A stretch of DNA of 50,535 nt from contig CAIYWI010000165.1 of the NCBI GenBank assembly GCA_903929885.1, forward strand, positions 1-50,535. The letters are read 5' to 3'. The notes below the pieces were generated by a model. It worked only from the letters and a program-made list of their open reading frames with translations, had not been told where the DNA came from and made no database searches. This document shows positions 1-8,490 of this stretch, piece by piece; the first letter of the stretch is position 1; every line of letters starts with the position of its first letter. The translations under genes and the position numbers were made by a program. The DNA comes from an uncultured Phycisphaerales bacterium. Lineage in GTDB: Bacteria > Planctomycetota > Phycisphaerae > Phycisphaerales > UBA1924.

Positions 1-164
<164 letters not shown>

Positions 165-175
165 GATATCCTTAG

Positions 176-205
176 ACGTTTCGTCGGAGCAATCCGCCGA
201 GACGT
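176..205 (+). other. Hairpin in the 16S 3' trailer
   Basis: The arms at 176-188 and 193-205 form a 13-position inverted repeat with one mismatch and one G-U pair around a GCAA loop. It sits 16 bases after the 16S 3' end. A role in 16S 3' maturation (an RNase III-like site or a protective stem) is inferred from position only. The rest of the spacer, 206-334, shows no tRNA or other recognisable element. Confidence 0.55.
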
Positions 206-334
206 TCAAGTCAACGCACTCTCGCCCGCCTCACGGAAATGTTGAGCAATCAACGTCCTGGCGGATAGCCGGTCGGCAACGATCGGTCAAGCGGTTCCCA
301 ACTGTTTGCCTTCTACCGCGGCACGTCCGCACCC

Positions 335-367
335 AAGACCCGTCTCACGACGGGTCTTGTCGTTTTT
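335..367 (+). terminator. Intrinsic terminator of the 16S transcript
   Basis: A perfect 10-bp stem (335-344 pairing with 349-358) with a TCAC loop is followed by a T-rich run (GTCGTTTTTG). This is a strong rho-independent terminator on the + strand. It shows that 16S transcription ends here rather than continuing to 23S. The following stretch to 560 holds no gene or site that I can support. Confidence 0.9.
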
Positions 368-560
368 GTCGCCGTTCACGCTGTCGCGAGGTCGTTGCAG
401 CGCCGCCCTGTCGCTTGGCGCTCGATCGCCCGCATGCCCTGGGCGACGGCGTCGATTCCTGCTGATCACGGGGCGGGGGCCGGGACTGTCGTCTGGGGCC
501 TGTCGCCGCCGGCGCAGGCGTTGTGGGACGCCCATCATGGTCGTCCGACGCCTGTTGACA

Positions 561-1409
561 TCAGCGAGGCCCGGCTGCCTCCGTGAGCGTCGCGATGAAG
601 TCGTGGGCCGGCGGCGTGCATGATGCCATGTCCACGACGGCGTTGTGGCGGAACGCACGGATCGAGTACCCGTGGCGCTGCAGCATCGCATGCACCCGCT
701 CCGGACTCGAGCCGAACTTCGCTGAGTGCGATGCCACCGACTCGTACACGATCGCCCGCGGACGCAGCCGCGACAGCACGTCCTGGGCCCCTTGGAAGAC
801 GAACTCCTCGAGGCCCTCGACATCCACCTTCATCGCGCCGATCGCGGTGATGCCCCGTTCGCGGCAGTAGTCGTCCAGCGTGACCAGTTCGATGGTCGGG
901 CCGCCGCCTTGGGATCCCTCCTGCACGTACGACTCGCCCAGGTTGCGGGAAGGCCCTTCCACGAAGGTCGCGGTCCCTGCCTTGTTGCTCACGCCCTTCT
1001 TGTTGACCTGAACGTTGCCCAGCGCGTTCATCCCGACGTTGTCCACCAGCAGGCGATGTTGCTTGTCGCCGGGCTCGAAGGCGTGCACGGAACCTGACGG
1101 CCCCACGGCCTTCGAGGCCACCAGTGAATAGAAGCCCATATGCGAGCCGACATCGATGAAGGCTTCGCCCGGCCTGAGGTGCGACATCGCCGTTTCGACC
1201 ATCGTGCGTTCGAAGGAGCCCTCCGCGGCGAGTTGCTGACCGATGTAGTCGGCCAGGTCGACCCGCATTCGTTGCCCGTTGTACAAGGTCACCACGCACT
1301 CTCGCATCGAGGCGGGGGCGCGCGAGGCGATCTCCGAGACGGCGCGCCTCACGATGCCGCTGTGCGGGAAGGCCCTCAGGATCGAGACAAGGACGGACGA
1401 TGCGGGCAT
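561..1409 (-). CDS. FkbM family methyltransferase
   Basis: This 282-residue protein looks like an S-adenosylmethionine-dependent methyltransferase of the FkbM family (Methyltransf_21), which typically O-methylates sugars or other small acceptors. The SAM-binding motif I is visible as FIDVGSHMGFYS near residue 88. The family block MKVDVEGLEEFVFQGA lies near residue 193, followed by a typical IVYES strand. The start is supported by GGAG seven bases upstream of the ATG. It is the last gene of a minus-strand run behind top6A, the DUF1569 protein and the carbonic-anhydrase-like gene, but a 184-base gap separates it from them. The substrate cannot be read from sequence; an envelope glycan is a reasonable guess given the LPS genes nearby. 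Confidence 0.85.
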   Translation of the reverse strand: MPASSVLVSILRAFPHSGIVRRAVSEIASRAPASMRECVVTLYNGQRMRVDLADYIGQQLAAEGSFERTMVETAMSHLRPGEAFIDVGSHMGFYSLVASKAVGPSGSVHAFEPGDKQHRLLVDNVGMNALGNVQVNKKGVSNKAGTATFVEGPSRNLGESYVQEGSQGGGPTIELVTLDDYCRERGITAIGAMKVDVEGLEEFVFQGAQDVLSRLRPRAIVYESVASHSAKFGSSPERVHAMLQRHGYSIRAFRHNAVVDMASCTPPAHDFIATLTEAAGPR

Positions 1410-1593
1410 GCGATGCTCCAGACGAAACGCGGGCCGGTGCGACGGTTCTTTCCATCGTCGCCGCCGTCGCCGTTCTTGGGCGAATGTTCAGGATAGCTCG
1501 GGCCCGCAGGTCGTCGCGACTGGGCCGAACGCCGGATCGTGGGGATGCCGCCTTCTTGACGCCGCCCGCCACGCCCTGCGTCGGGGACGCCGA

Positions 1594-2055
1594 TCATACC
1601 TGAACCCGCTCGAATCGGATGCGACCGTCGACCAGACGGGCGAAGTAGCCGTCAACGGCCTCGAGGCCGGTCACTCGGTGGACGAATGCCGCGGCCCGCA
1701 CGAGGTCGGCGCGTTGAACCAACTCAAGTCGCGGCTCGCGGAGATCCAGCCGCGTTCCGTAGAAAGCGCATCCCTGGTGCGCGATGAGCACGATCCGTTT
1801 CAGTCCGTGCACCTCGACGAGGAACTTGAGTTCATCGACGACGCCCTGTTCTTCGAGGTGGGCCTGCGGGTGGCCCGCCAGACACGCCGGTCCGCCGGGC
1901 AGCGTCACCCGGTCGTAGCGGGGCAGCGACAGCCCATGCTGGAGGAAGTCGTCGAAGTGCTCGCCCAGACGCCCGTCGGAGCAGTAGATCGCCGCGGCGT
2001 GGATGCGGTCGACCTCATAGGCGAGCCGACTCTCGTACATGGTCTGGTGGTCCAT
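1594..2055 (-). CDS. Beta-carbonic-anhydrase-like protein
   Basis: This 153-residue protein carries the zinc-site layout of beta-class carbonic anhydrases. CSDGR is at residues 25-29, giving a Cys ligand and the Asp-Arg dyad, and HQGC is at 93-96, giving His and Cys ligands. It is shorter than most beta-CAs (about 200 residues) and otherwise diverged, so hydration of CO2 is an inference from the metal site. The frame stays open far upstream, but the CA-like sequence begins at the chosen ATG; a second ATG five codons later (2040) is possible, and neither has a clear ribosome binding site. An SbtA-type bicarbonate transporter lies about 2 kb away on the other strand, which hints at a shared inorganic carbon theme. 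Confidence 0.65.
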   Translation of the reverse strand: MDHQTMYESRLAYEVDRIHAAAIYCSDGRLGEHFDDFLQHGLSLPRYDRVTLPGGPACLAGHPQAHLEEQGVVDELKFLVEVHGLKRIVLIAHQGCAFYGTRLDLREPRLELVQRADLVRAAAFVHRVTGLEAVDGYFARLVDGRIRFERVQV

Positions 2056-2093
2056 CGACGCCAGTGTACGCCCAGGGAATCCGCGGGCGCGCC

Positions 2094-2588
2094 TCAGTGG
2101 CCCGGGATGAGGAACCCCAGGTGCAGCGCACCATGCTTGAGATGAAACGCGGCCCATTGCTCGTGCGTCATGGGGCCGAAGGCCGGGTGCGGGTGCGTCA
2201 TGGGCGTGCCGTCGATCCATCGGTGGAGTTGGGCCCGCAGCATGTTCAGGCCCTCGTCGAAGTCCGTGGGTTGCCAGAGGAACGCCTCGGTGCGACGATC
2301 GAGGCGGATGCCCGGCTTGAATGCCTCGACGCGGAGCACGATGGGTCGGAGGATGAGTCGACCCACGACCTTCCGCCACAGGGGCACGGGGCTGTCCTCG
2401 AAGCCGTCCATCGATCGCTGGATCGGAATCGCGAGGTGGCGGAAGTTCGTCCCGGCGTCCCAGTTGCCCGTGGTTCGCAGGCGGCCGGCCCGGTGGGCCG
2501 ACTCGAGGGCGTCGAGGTCAGCAAGCACGGCGCCGGGCGACGCAAAGCGGAGCGAGCGGCGCGCGGACATGGTGGTGTCGACGGGCAT
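2094..2588 (-). CDS. DUF1569 (DinB-like fold) protein
   Basis: This 164-residue protein resembles the DUF1569 family, relatives of the DinB/YfiT four-helix metal-binding proteins. Supporting signs are the N-terminal LADLDALESA helix, a conserved GNWDAG / FRHLAIPIQRS segment near residues 41-58, and the terminal block MTHEQWAAFHLKHGALHLG with several histidines suited to metal binding. The biochemical role is unknown for the family. It begins 12 bases after the stop of top6A and precedes the carbonic-anhydrase-like gene by 38 bases, so the three are probably co-transcribed. No functional link to topoisomerase is known. Confidence 0.7.
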   Translation of the reverse strand: MPVDTTMSARRSLRFASPGAVLADLDALESAHRAGRLRTTGNWDAGTNFRHLAIPIQRSMDGFEDSPVPLWRKVVGRLILRPIVLRVEAFKPGIRLDRRTEAFLWQPTDFDEGLNMLRAQLHRWIDGTPMTHPHPAFGPMTHEQWAAFHLKHGALHLGFLIPGH

Positions 2589-2600
2589 GGTCGGCTCGGT

Positions 2601-3752
2601 TCAGTCCAGCCAGTCCTTGGCCTTGAGTCGCTGGGGGACGTACTCCTCGGTGACGTAGGAGATGTCCTTGGTGATGAGCGACTCGACTTCCATCTTGAAG
2701 CCGTTGCTCAGGAGCCCCTCGATCTCGCGCTGCCAGCCCTTGTGGTTCTCGAACCACGGATACGCGGCGATCTCGTTGGCACGCTTGGTGTCGTTGTCGT
2801 TGAGGGTGATCTTGACGTCGTCCGACAGCTCGCAGGCCTTGTAGTCCTTGGATCGGATGCCGATGAACTTGGCCTCCGGCACCGCCAATCGCTCGCTCTC
2901 GAAGGCCAGCGAGATCGAGCCCTGCTTGATGACGCTGTAGATGTAGTGTCCCCAGGGGTCGCAGTCGAGCAGGCAGTAGATGGGAAGGCCATGCTCTTCG
3001 TTGAGACGCTTGAGGAGGCGTCGCACGCCGCGGGGGGGCTGGCCGCCGCCCTCGGTGAGGATGCAGTTGTGCTTCTCCCAGAATCGGTCCTCGTTGAAGC
3101 GGCTCCACACGGTGTTCTTCTCGACGTGGAGGACGAACTTGGCGTCGACCTTCTTGAACTGGATGGTGTCGGGCTCGACGATGCTCGGAATGGCGTAGCC
3201 GCCGCTGCCCATGCGGCGGCAGTCGATCTCGTCGGCGGTGCCCGCGCCGTTGTCGACGATGGTGATGTTGCCCACCATCGTACCCGCCTTCTTGGCGAAG
3301 ATGTGCAGTTCTTCGCGGAGCGATCCGAGCGCGACCTCGAGGTCCTCGAGAATGCCGTCGGATTCGGTCTGGTCGGAGAAGGTCTTCTCCTTCGTGCCCG
3401 CGACCGTGTGCAGGCCCTTGTAGAACATGCCGCGCAAGCTCAGCGTCTTGTCGGCGTCGATCAACTCTCGCACGGAGTTGGAGTGCAGCAGCGTCTGCAT
3501 GAACTGCCGCGCCTGATTGAGGTTGAAGAGCTCCCGCTGGGCGAAGGCATCGCCCATCTGCAGGATGCCGATCTTCTTGTTCCAGATGGTGTTGCTCTTG
3601 GCGCGGGTCGGGATGTCGATGACGGGGTCCTTCCCCGCGTAGGACTTCTTCACGACGCCCTGCGCCAACTCCAGGATCTTCTTCCCGGTGCGGTCGTCGC
3701 GTTCCTTGATGCGGCGCCGGGCGCCGTCGGTCGAGCCGGTCTTCTTCGCCAT
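2601..3752 (-). CDS. top6A: DNA topoisomerase VI subunit A-like protein (Top6A/Spo11 family)
   Basis: This 383-residue protein has the two-domain layout of the Top6A/Spo11 family. Top6A makes DNA double-strand breaks through a catalytic tyrosine in a CAP-like domain and a Toprim metal site. Here the tyrosine motif reads LRGMFYKG (residues 106-113, Tyr111). The Toprim domain shows the acidic residue in HVEKNTV (Glu211) and DCDPWG (Asp263 and Asp265). The ATG start is preceded by GGAGAGG 12-18 bases upstream. All key residues are present, so it is probably active. Topoisomerase VI normally works as an A2B2 complex with an ATPase B subunit, but no top6B gene lies in this window. It heads a run with the DUF1569 and carbonic-anhydrase-like genes. 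A Spo11-like or phage-type role is a less likely alternative. Confidence 0.88.
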   Translation of the reverse strand: MAKKTGSTDGARRRIKERDDRTGKKILELAQGVVKKSYAGKDPVIDIPTRAKSNTIWNKKIGILQMGDAFAQRELFNLNQARQFMQTLLHSNSVRELIDADKTLSLRGMFYKGLHTVAGTKEKTFSDQTESDGILEDLEVALGSLREELHIFAKKAGTMVGNITIVDNGAGTADEIDCRRMGSGGYAIPSIVEPDTIQFKKVDAKFVLHVEKNTVWSRFNEDRFWEKHNCILTEGGGQPPRGVRRLLKRLNEEHGLPIYCLLDCDPWGHYIYSVIKQGSISLAFESERLAVPEAKFIGIRSKDYKACELSDDVKITLNDNDTKRANEIAAYPWFENHKGWQREIEGLLSNGFKMEVESLITKDISYVTEEYVPQRLKAKDWLD

Positions 3753-3963
3753 GGTGATGCTGCGCCTCTCCGCCTGCGCCGTGTGTCCGTTCGGGCCTTT
3801 CGTGCCCGCGATGTCGTGCCGGGGCCTTCGCCCGGCGGCGGCAAGTGTATCGCATCGAACGGGCCGGGCTGCCGCACTATCATGGGCCCCCGTCGGACGG
3901 CCCCGGCATGCCGTTTCGGAGTCGCGGGGCCTGTTCCGAGTGCTCCCCTCTCGCCCTGCCGCC

Positions 3964-4956
3964 ATGATCACGCTCGCCGACAGCGTCTGGACCTCCAACC
4001 TCCTCAGCCCGCCGATCCTGTTCTTTTTCCTGGGGATGCTCGCGGCGGTGCTCAAGAGCGGCCTGGAGATCCCAGCGGCCTTCACCAAGGCCTTGTCCCT
4101 GTACCTGCTCTGGGCCATCGGGTTCAAGGGTGGCATTCAGCTCCAGGAGACAGGACTGGGGCCGCACGTGCTCGTGCCCGTGCTCGTCTCCGTGGCCATC
4201 TCGGCCATCATCCCCTGCTATGTCTTTCCGCTGACGCGTTGGAAGCTCGGCACGCCCACCGCCGCGGCGGTGGCCGCCACCTACGGCTCGGTCTCGGTGG
4301 TGACCTTCCTTGCCGCCACCACGCTGCTCGAGGAATCGGGCATCAAGCACGGCGGCTACATGGTGGCGGCGACGGCCCTGATGGAGTCGCCGGCCGTCAT
4401 GGTGAGCGTGCTGCTCGCGAGGTTCTTTTCCGCGCCGACCGATCGCGAGGCTCCCCGCCCGTCGACTCGGCGCATCGCCCATGACGCCCTGCTCAACAGC
4501 GCGGTCGTGCTGCTGGTGGGAAGCCTGCTCATCGGCTACTTCAGCGTCGACAAGTCGCACGACAAGGTGCTGCCGCTGAGCAACGACCTGTTCTACGGAC
4601 TGCTCTGCTTCTTCCTGCTTGATCTGGGTCTGGTGGCCGGCAAGAACCTGCAGGAGCCCTTCAAGGCCGGACCCGTGGTCGTGGCGGGCGCGGTCGTCAT
4701 CCCGCTGCTCAACGCCGTTGTCGGCGCGATCGGCGCCCGGCTCGCCGGCATGTCGTTCGCCGACGGTTTCCTGCTCGTCACGCTCGCGGCCTCCGGTTCC
4801 TACATCGCCGTCCCCGCGGCGATGAAACTGGCCCTCCCCCAGGCCCGCCAGGAAGTCTTCGTGCCCATGTCCCTCGCGTTGACCTTCCCGTTCAACGTGA
4901 CCGTCGGCCTGCCGATCTACTGGACGTTGGCCGAGATGGCGTGCGGCAAGGCCTGA
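3964..4956 (+). CDS. sbtA: SbtA-type sodium-dependent bicarbonate transporter
   Basis: This 330-residue polytopic membrane protein matches the SbtA/DUF897 family, inner-membrane Na+-dependent bicarbonate importers first known from cyanobacteria. It has about ten hydrophobic segments in two halves. Family-like stretches are SPPILFFFLG near the N-terminus, AIGFKGG, YGSVSVVTF, an ALMESPAV segment before the central loop, and the matching LAASGSYIAVPAAMK in the second half. The frame is open upstream, but homology begins at this ATG. The stop is followed nine bases later by the proposed start of mfd, so the two may share a transcript. Bacterial relatives outside cyanobacteria may carry other anions, so the substrate is inferred. 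Confidence 0.85.
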   Translation: MITLADSVWTSNLLSPPILFFFLGMLAAVLKSGLEIPAAFTKALSLYLLWAIGFKGGIQLQETGLGPHVLVPVLVSVAISAIIPCYVFPLTRWKLGTPTAAAVAATYGSVSVVTFLAATTLLEESGIKHGGYMVAATALMESPAVMVSVLLARFFSAPTDREAPRPSTRRIAHDALLNSAVVLLVGSLLIGYFSVDKSHDKVLPLSNDLFYGLLCFFLLDLGLVAGKNLQEPFKAGPVVVAGAVVIPLLNAVVGAIGARLAGMSFADGFLLVTLAASGSYIAVPAAMKLALPQARQEVFVPMSLALTFPFNVTVGLPIYWTLAEMACGKA

Positions 4957-4965
4957 CCCCCGTTC

Positions 4966-7900
4966 ATGCGACTGCGGCCCCGTGCTACCCTCACCGCAGT
5001 GACGGGCCGCCTCGATCTGGTCTCCCTGGTTGAACGCCACCCGGGCGTGGTCGAGCTTGCGCGCGCCGCCTCCACCGCTCGTCGCATCGTCGCTTCCGGC
5101 GTGGGCGGAAGCGCCGTCACGCTCGCCGCCGCGGCGGTGGCTCGATCCGTCCAGCGTCCCGTGGTGCTGGTGACGGCCCACATCGACGACGCCGACGAAG
5201 CCATCGACGAACTCGCGTCCGCGGGCATCGACTCGCTCCATCTGCCCGCCCTCGAATCGCTGTCGGGCGAGCGGGGCGTCGGCGCCGAGATCGTGGCGGA
5301 GCGACTGGCCGCCGTGCGCGCCGCCCCCTCGCTCCGCGGGCCCGCCGTCGTCGTGGCTCCCATCGCCGCGCTCATGCAACTGGTGCCCAGGCCCGCCCGG
5401 CTCGAGCGACTCGCTCGCACGCTCACGAGCGGGAGCGACGTGCGGCTGGCGGCGTTGCTCGAGTGGCTGGCCGCCGCGGGGTACCGGCGCGTCGAGACGG
5501 TGGAGGAGATGGGCGACTTCGCCCTGCGCGGGGGCATCCTCGACCTCTTTCCGCCCGGCAGCGCGGCTCGTTCCACGCGGGACGTGTCGCAGGGCGTGCC
5601 GGTGCGGCTCGACTTCTTCGGCGACACGCTCGATCGCATCACCGAGTTCGATCTCGAATCCATGGGATCGGACCGGACGGTCGGGGCCGTCGAGCTCTTC
5701 GCCGCCGACGCGGGCTCGCCCGCGGACGATCGCGACGCGGTGAACTTCCTTGAGCTGGTTCCCTCCGAGTCGATCGCGATCCTGGCCGAGACGCTCGAGA
5801 TCGTCGAGCAGGCACGCGGCTACTTCGAGCGGGTGCTCGACGCGCGCGGGGTCGTCGGTCCGCCCGCGGTCCTCAAGCTCGTCGAGACGCGATTCGCCCG
5901 CGTCATCGAGATGAACCAGTTCTCCGCGGGCGCGACGGGGAGCGACGTTCGCATCGAACTCGGCGGCGAGGCCCTGCCCACGTTCTCGAAGGACGCGGGC
6001 GAGGCGGTGGGGGAGTTGCGTGCGCTGACGACACCGCCCGAATCGTGCTCGGTGGTGGTGTGCTGTCGCAACCAGGGGGAGCTCGATCGGCTGGGCGAAC
6101 TGCTCGCCGATGCCCCGCCCGTCCGGGACGACCCCGAGGCCCCGATCGCCTCGACCCTGGCGTACCTGCACCGTGGGTTCGTCTGGACCCGAGGCGGGGA
6201 AGGGCCGACTCGACGCACGGCCTTCGTGCCGTATCACGAGTTGCTCAACCGGTTCACCGTGCGGCGGCGGCTGGGGCGGATCGCCTCGAGCCGCGCGATG
6301 GACACGTTCCTCGACTTCCAGTCGGGCGATTACGTCGTGCACGTCGACCACGGCATCGCACGGTTCGCGGGCCTGACGGTGATGAAGCCCCGCGAGGTGC
6401 CCGCGTACCAGCGGGCCTTCGAGGCCAAGCGCGAGGTGGAACCCGAGGAATATCTCACGCTGGAGTTCGCGGGGCACAGCAAGCTGCACGTGCCGGCGAC
6501 GCAGATCGACAAGGTGCAGAAGTACGTGGGCGGGTTCGCGGGCAAGCCGCCGCTGTCGACGCTCGGGGGCGTCAAGTGGAAGAACCAGAAGGAACGCGTC
6601 GCGGAAAGCGTGCGAGACCTGGCCGGCGAGCTGCTCCGGGTGCGAGCGGCGCGAGAGCACATGCCCGGCATCGCCTTCCCCGCCGACACGACGTGGCAGA
6701 AGGAGTTCGAGGCCGAGTTTCCCTACGAGGAGACGCAGGACCAACTCGCCGCCCTGGGCGAGATCAAGAAGGACATGACGCGGGCCAGGCCGATGGATCG
6801 GCTGATCTGCGGCGACGTGGGCTTCGGCAAGACGGAACTGGCGATCCGCGCGGCCTTCAAGGCGTGCGAGGCGGGACGGCAGGTCGCGGTGCTGGTGCCC
6901 ACGACCGTGCTCGCCGAGCAGCACGAGCGGACCTTCCGCAACCGATTCGCGGGCTATCCGTTCCGCGTCGAAAGCGTGTCGCGATTCAAGTCCGACCGCG
7001 AGGCCCGCGAGGTGCTCGAGGACCTCGCCAAGGGCAAGGTCGACGTGATCGTCGGCACGCACCGGATCCTCTCGAAGGACGTGCACTTCAAGGAACTGGG
7101 CCTGGTGGTCATCGACGAGGAGCAGCGGTTCGGCGTCGAGCACAAGGAACTGCTGCTGCGGCTTCGCATGACCGTGGACGTGCTGACCCTCTCGGCCACG
7201 CCCATTCCGCGCACGCTTCACATGGCGATGCTGGGCATCCGCGACATCTCGAGCCTCACCACCGCGCCCCTCGATCGCCGCGCCATCGTCACCGAGGTCT
7301 TTCCCTACAACGAGCGGCGGATCCGCCAGGCCATCGCCCGCGAGTTGGCCCGCGAAGGCCAGGTGTACTTCGTGCACAACCGCGTGCACGACATCATGGA
7401 GGTGGCCCAGGCGGTGCGACAGCTCTGTCCCGAGGGCGCCCGCGTCATTCACGGTCACGGACAGATGGCGCCCCACGAACTCGAGGAGGTCATGCTGACC
7501 TTCATGCGACGCCAGGCCGACGTGCTGGTGGCCACGACGATCATCGAGGCGGGCATCGACATCCCCAGCGCCAACACGATGATCATCAACGACGCCGACC
7601 GCTTCGGGCTGGCCGACCTGCACCAGCTCCGCGGGCGGGTGGGCCGCAGCAAGCACCGCGCGTACTGCTACCTCATGGTCGACCCCGACAAGTCGGTCAA
7701 GGAGGTGGCGCAGAAGCGGCTCAAGGCCATCGAGCAGTTCTCGATGCTGGGCGCGGGCTTCAAGATCGCGATGCGAGACCTCGAGATCCGCGGCGCGGGC
7801 AACATCCTGGGCCCCGAGCAGTCGGGGCACATCGCGGCGGTGGGCTACGAGATGTACTGCCATCTCCTCGAGAAGTCCGTCGACGAGCTCAAGAATGAGC

Positions 7901-8457
7901 GCAAGCCCGATCCTCCCAGCGCCACGGCCCTCGAACTCGGCGTGTCGGGGATCATCCCGAGAGCCTACATCCCCAGCGAGCAGCGACGGCTCGAGGCCTA
8001 CCGGCGACTGGCGGCCGCGGGCGACCATCCGCAACTCGAGCAGTTGCGCAAGGATCTGGTCGACGCCTACGGACAGCCCCCCAAGCCCGCGCAGCGACTC
8101 TTCGATCTCGCGCAGATCAGGATCGCCCTCGCCAGGCTCGGCGTGCGCACGTGCACCATCCGCGAGAAGGATGTCGTCTTCCTCGCCAGGGATCCCGGTC
8201 CGCTCGCCCGGCGACTCAACGAGGGGCCGGCCGGCGCGGGCCTGCTGGTGGCGCCGATTCGCGTGCTGGCGCCCAAGGACGAGAGCGGACTTTCCGAGGT
8301 CTATCTGCGGCCGCACGAGGCCTGCTTCGAGCCCGACACGCTCGTGACGCTGTTGCGGCACCGTCTGGGCGTTCCCGGCGCTGCCGACCATGTCCCCGCG
8401 CCGGCGGTCAAGCGCCCCGCCGCCCCCGCCAAGCGAGGCGTGCGGTTCGACCTCTGA
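4966..8457 (+). CDS. mfd: Transcription-repair coupling factor Mfd
   Basis: This 1163-residue SF2 translocase removes RNA polymerase stalled at DNA lesions and recruits the UvrA excision machinery. The order of domains is as expected: a UvrB-like N-terminal region (RGGILDLFP near residue 186), the RNA-polymerase-interacting domain beginning at GDYVVHVDHGIARF near residue 454, then the helicase. The helicase has Walker A GDVGFGKTE near 620 and DEEQRFG near 717, followed by the TRCF C-terminal domain. Length is normal for Mfd (E. coli 1148). The ATG chosen has no evident ribosome binding site; a GTG a few codons downstream (start of VTGRLDLV) is an alternative. The gene converges with lpxK, leaving only 33 bases between the stops. 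Confidence 0.97.
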   Translation: MRLRPRATLTAVTGRLDLVSLVERHPGVVELARAASTARRIVASGVGGSAVTLAAAAVARSVQRPVVLVTAHIDDADEAIDELASAGIDSLHLPALESLSGERGVGAEIVAERLAAVRAAPSLRGPAVVVAPIAALMQLVPRPARLERLARTLTSGSDVRLAALLEWLAAAGYRRVETVEEMGDFALRGGILDLFPPGSAARSTRDVSQGVPVRLDFFGDTLDRITEFDLESMGSDRTVGAVELFAADAGSPADDRDAVNFLELVPSESIAILAETLEIVEQARGYFERVLDARGVVGPPAVLKLVETRFARVIEMNQFSAGATGSDVRIELGGEALPTFSKDAGEAVGELRALTTPPESCSVVVCCRNQGELDRLGELLADAPPVRDDPEAPIASTLAYLHRGFVWTRGGEGPTRRTAFVPYHELLNRFTVRRRLGRIASSRAMDTFLDFQSGDYVVHVDHGIARFAGLTVMKPREVPAYQRAFEAKREVEPEEYLTLEFAGHSKLHVPATQIDKVQKYVGGFAGKPPLSTLGGVKWKNQKERVAESVRDLAGELLRVRAAREHMPGIAFPADTTWQKEFEAEFPYEETQDQLAALGEIKKDMTRARPMDRLICGDVGFGKTELAIRAAFKACEAGRQVAVLVPTTVLAEQHERTFRNRFAGYPFRVESVSRFKSDREAREVLEDLAKGKVDVIVGTHRILSKDVHFKELGLVVIDEEQRFGVEHKELLLRLRMTVDVLTLSATPIPRTLHMAMLGIRDISSLTTAPLDRRAIVTEVFPYNERRIRQAIARELAREGQVYFVHNRVHDIMEVAQAVRQLCPEGARVIHGHGQMAPHELEEVMLTFMRRQADVLVATTIIEAGIDIPSANTMIINDADRFGLADLHQLRGRVGRSKHRAYCYLMVDPDKSVKEVAQKRLKAIEQFSMLGAGFKIAMRDLEIRGAGNILGPEQSGHIAAVGYEMYCHLLEKSVDELKNERKPDPPSATALELGVSGIIPRAYIPSEQRRLEAYRRLAAAGDHPQLEQLRKDLVDAYGQPPKPAQRLFDLAQIRIALARLGVRTCTIREKDVVFLARDPGPLARRLNEGPAGAGLLVAPIRVLAPKDESGLSEVYLRPHEACFEPDTLVTLLRHRLGVPGAADHVPAPAVKRPAAPAKRGVRFDL

Positions 8458-8490
8458 TGACGTCGGCGCGAGTCGACACGACCTGACGCG

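Noticed and set aside
287..823. Possible gene between the 16S terminator and FkbM
   Set aside because: The composition is Arg/Ser-rich, it overlaps the terminator and the real FkbM gene, and there is no ribosome binding site.
2064..4484. An 806-codon open frame on the + strand over top6A
   Set aside because: It is antisense to DUF1569 and top6A, both of which have recognisable conserved motifs on the - strand.
3880..8391. A 1503-codon open frame on the - strand across sbtA and mfd
   Set aside because: It is the mirror frame of high-GC genes. Its translation is rich in Arg, Gly, His and Asp without domain signatures, while the + strand encodes clear SbtA and Mfd.
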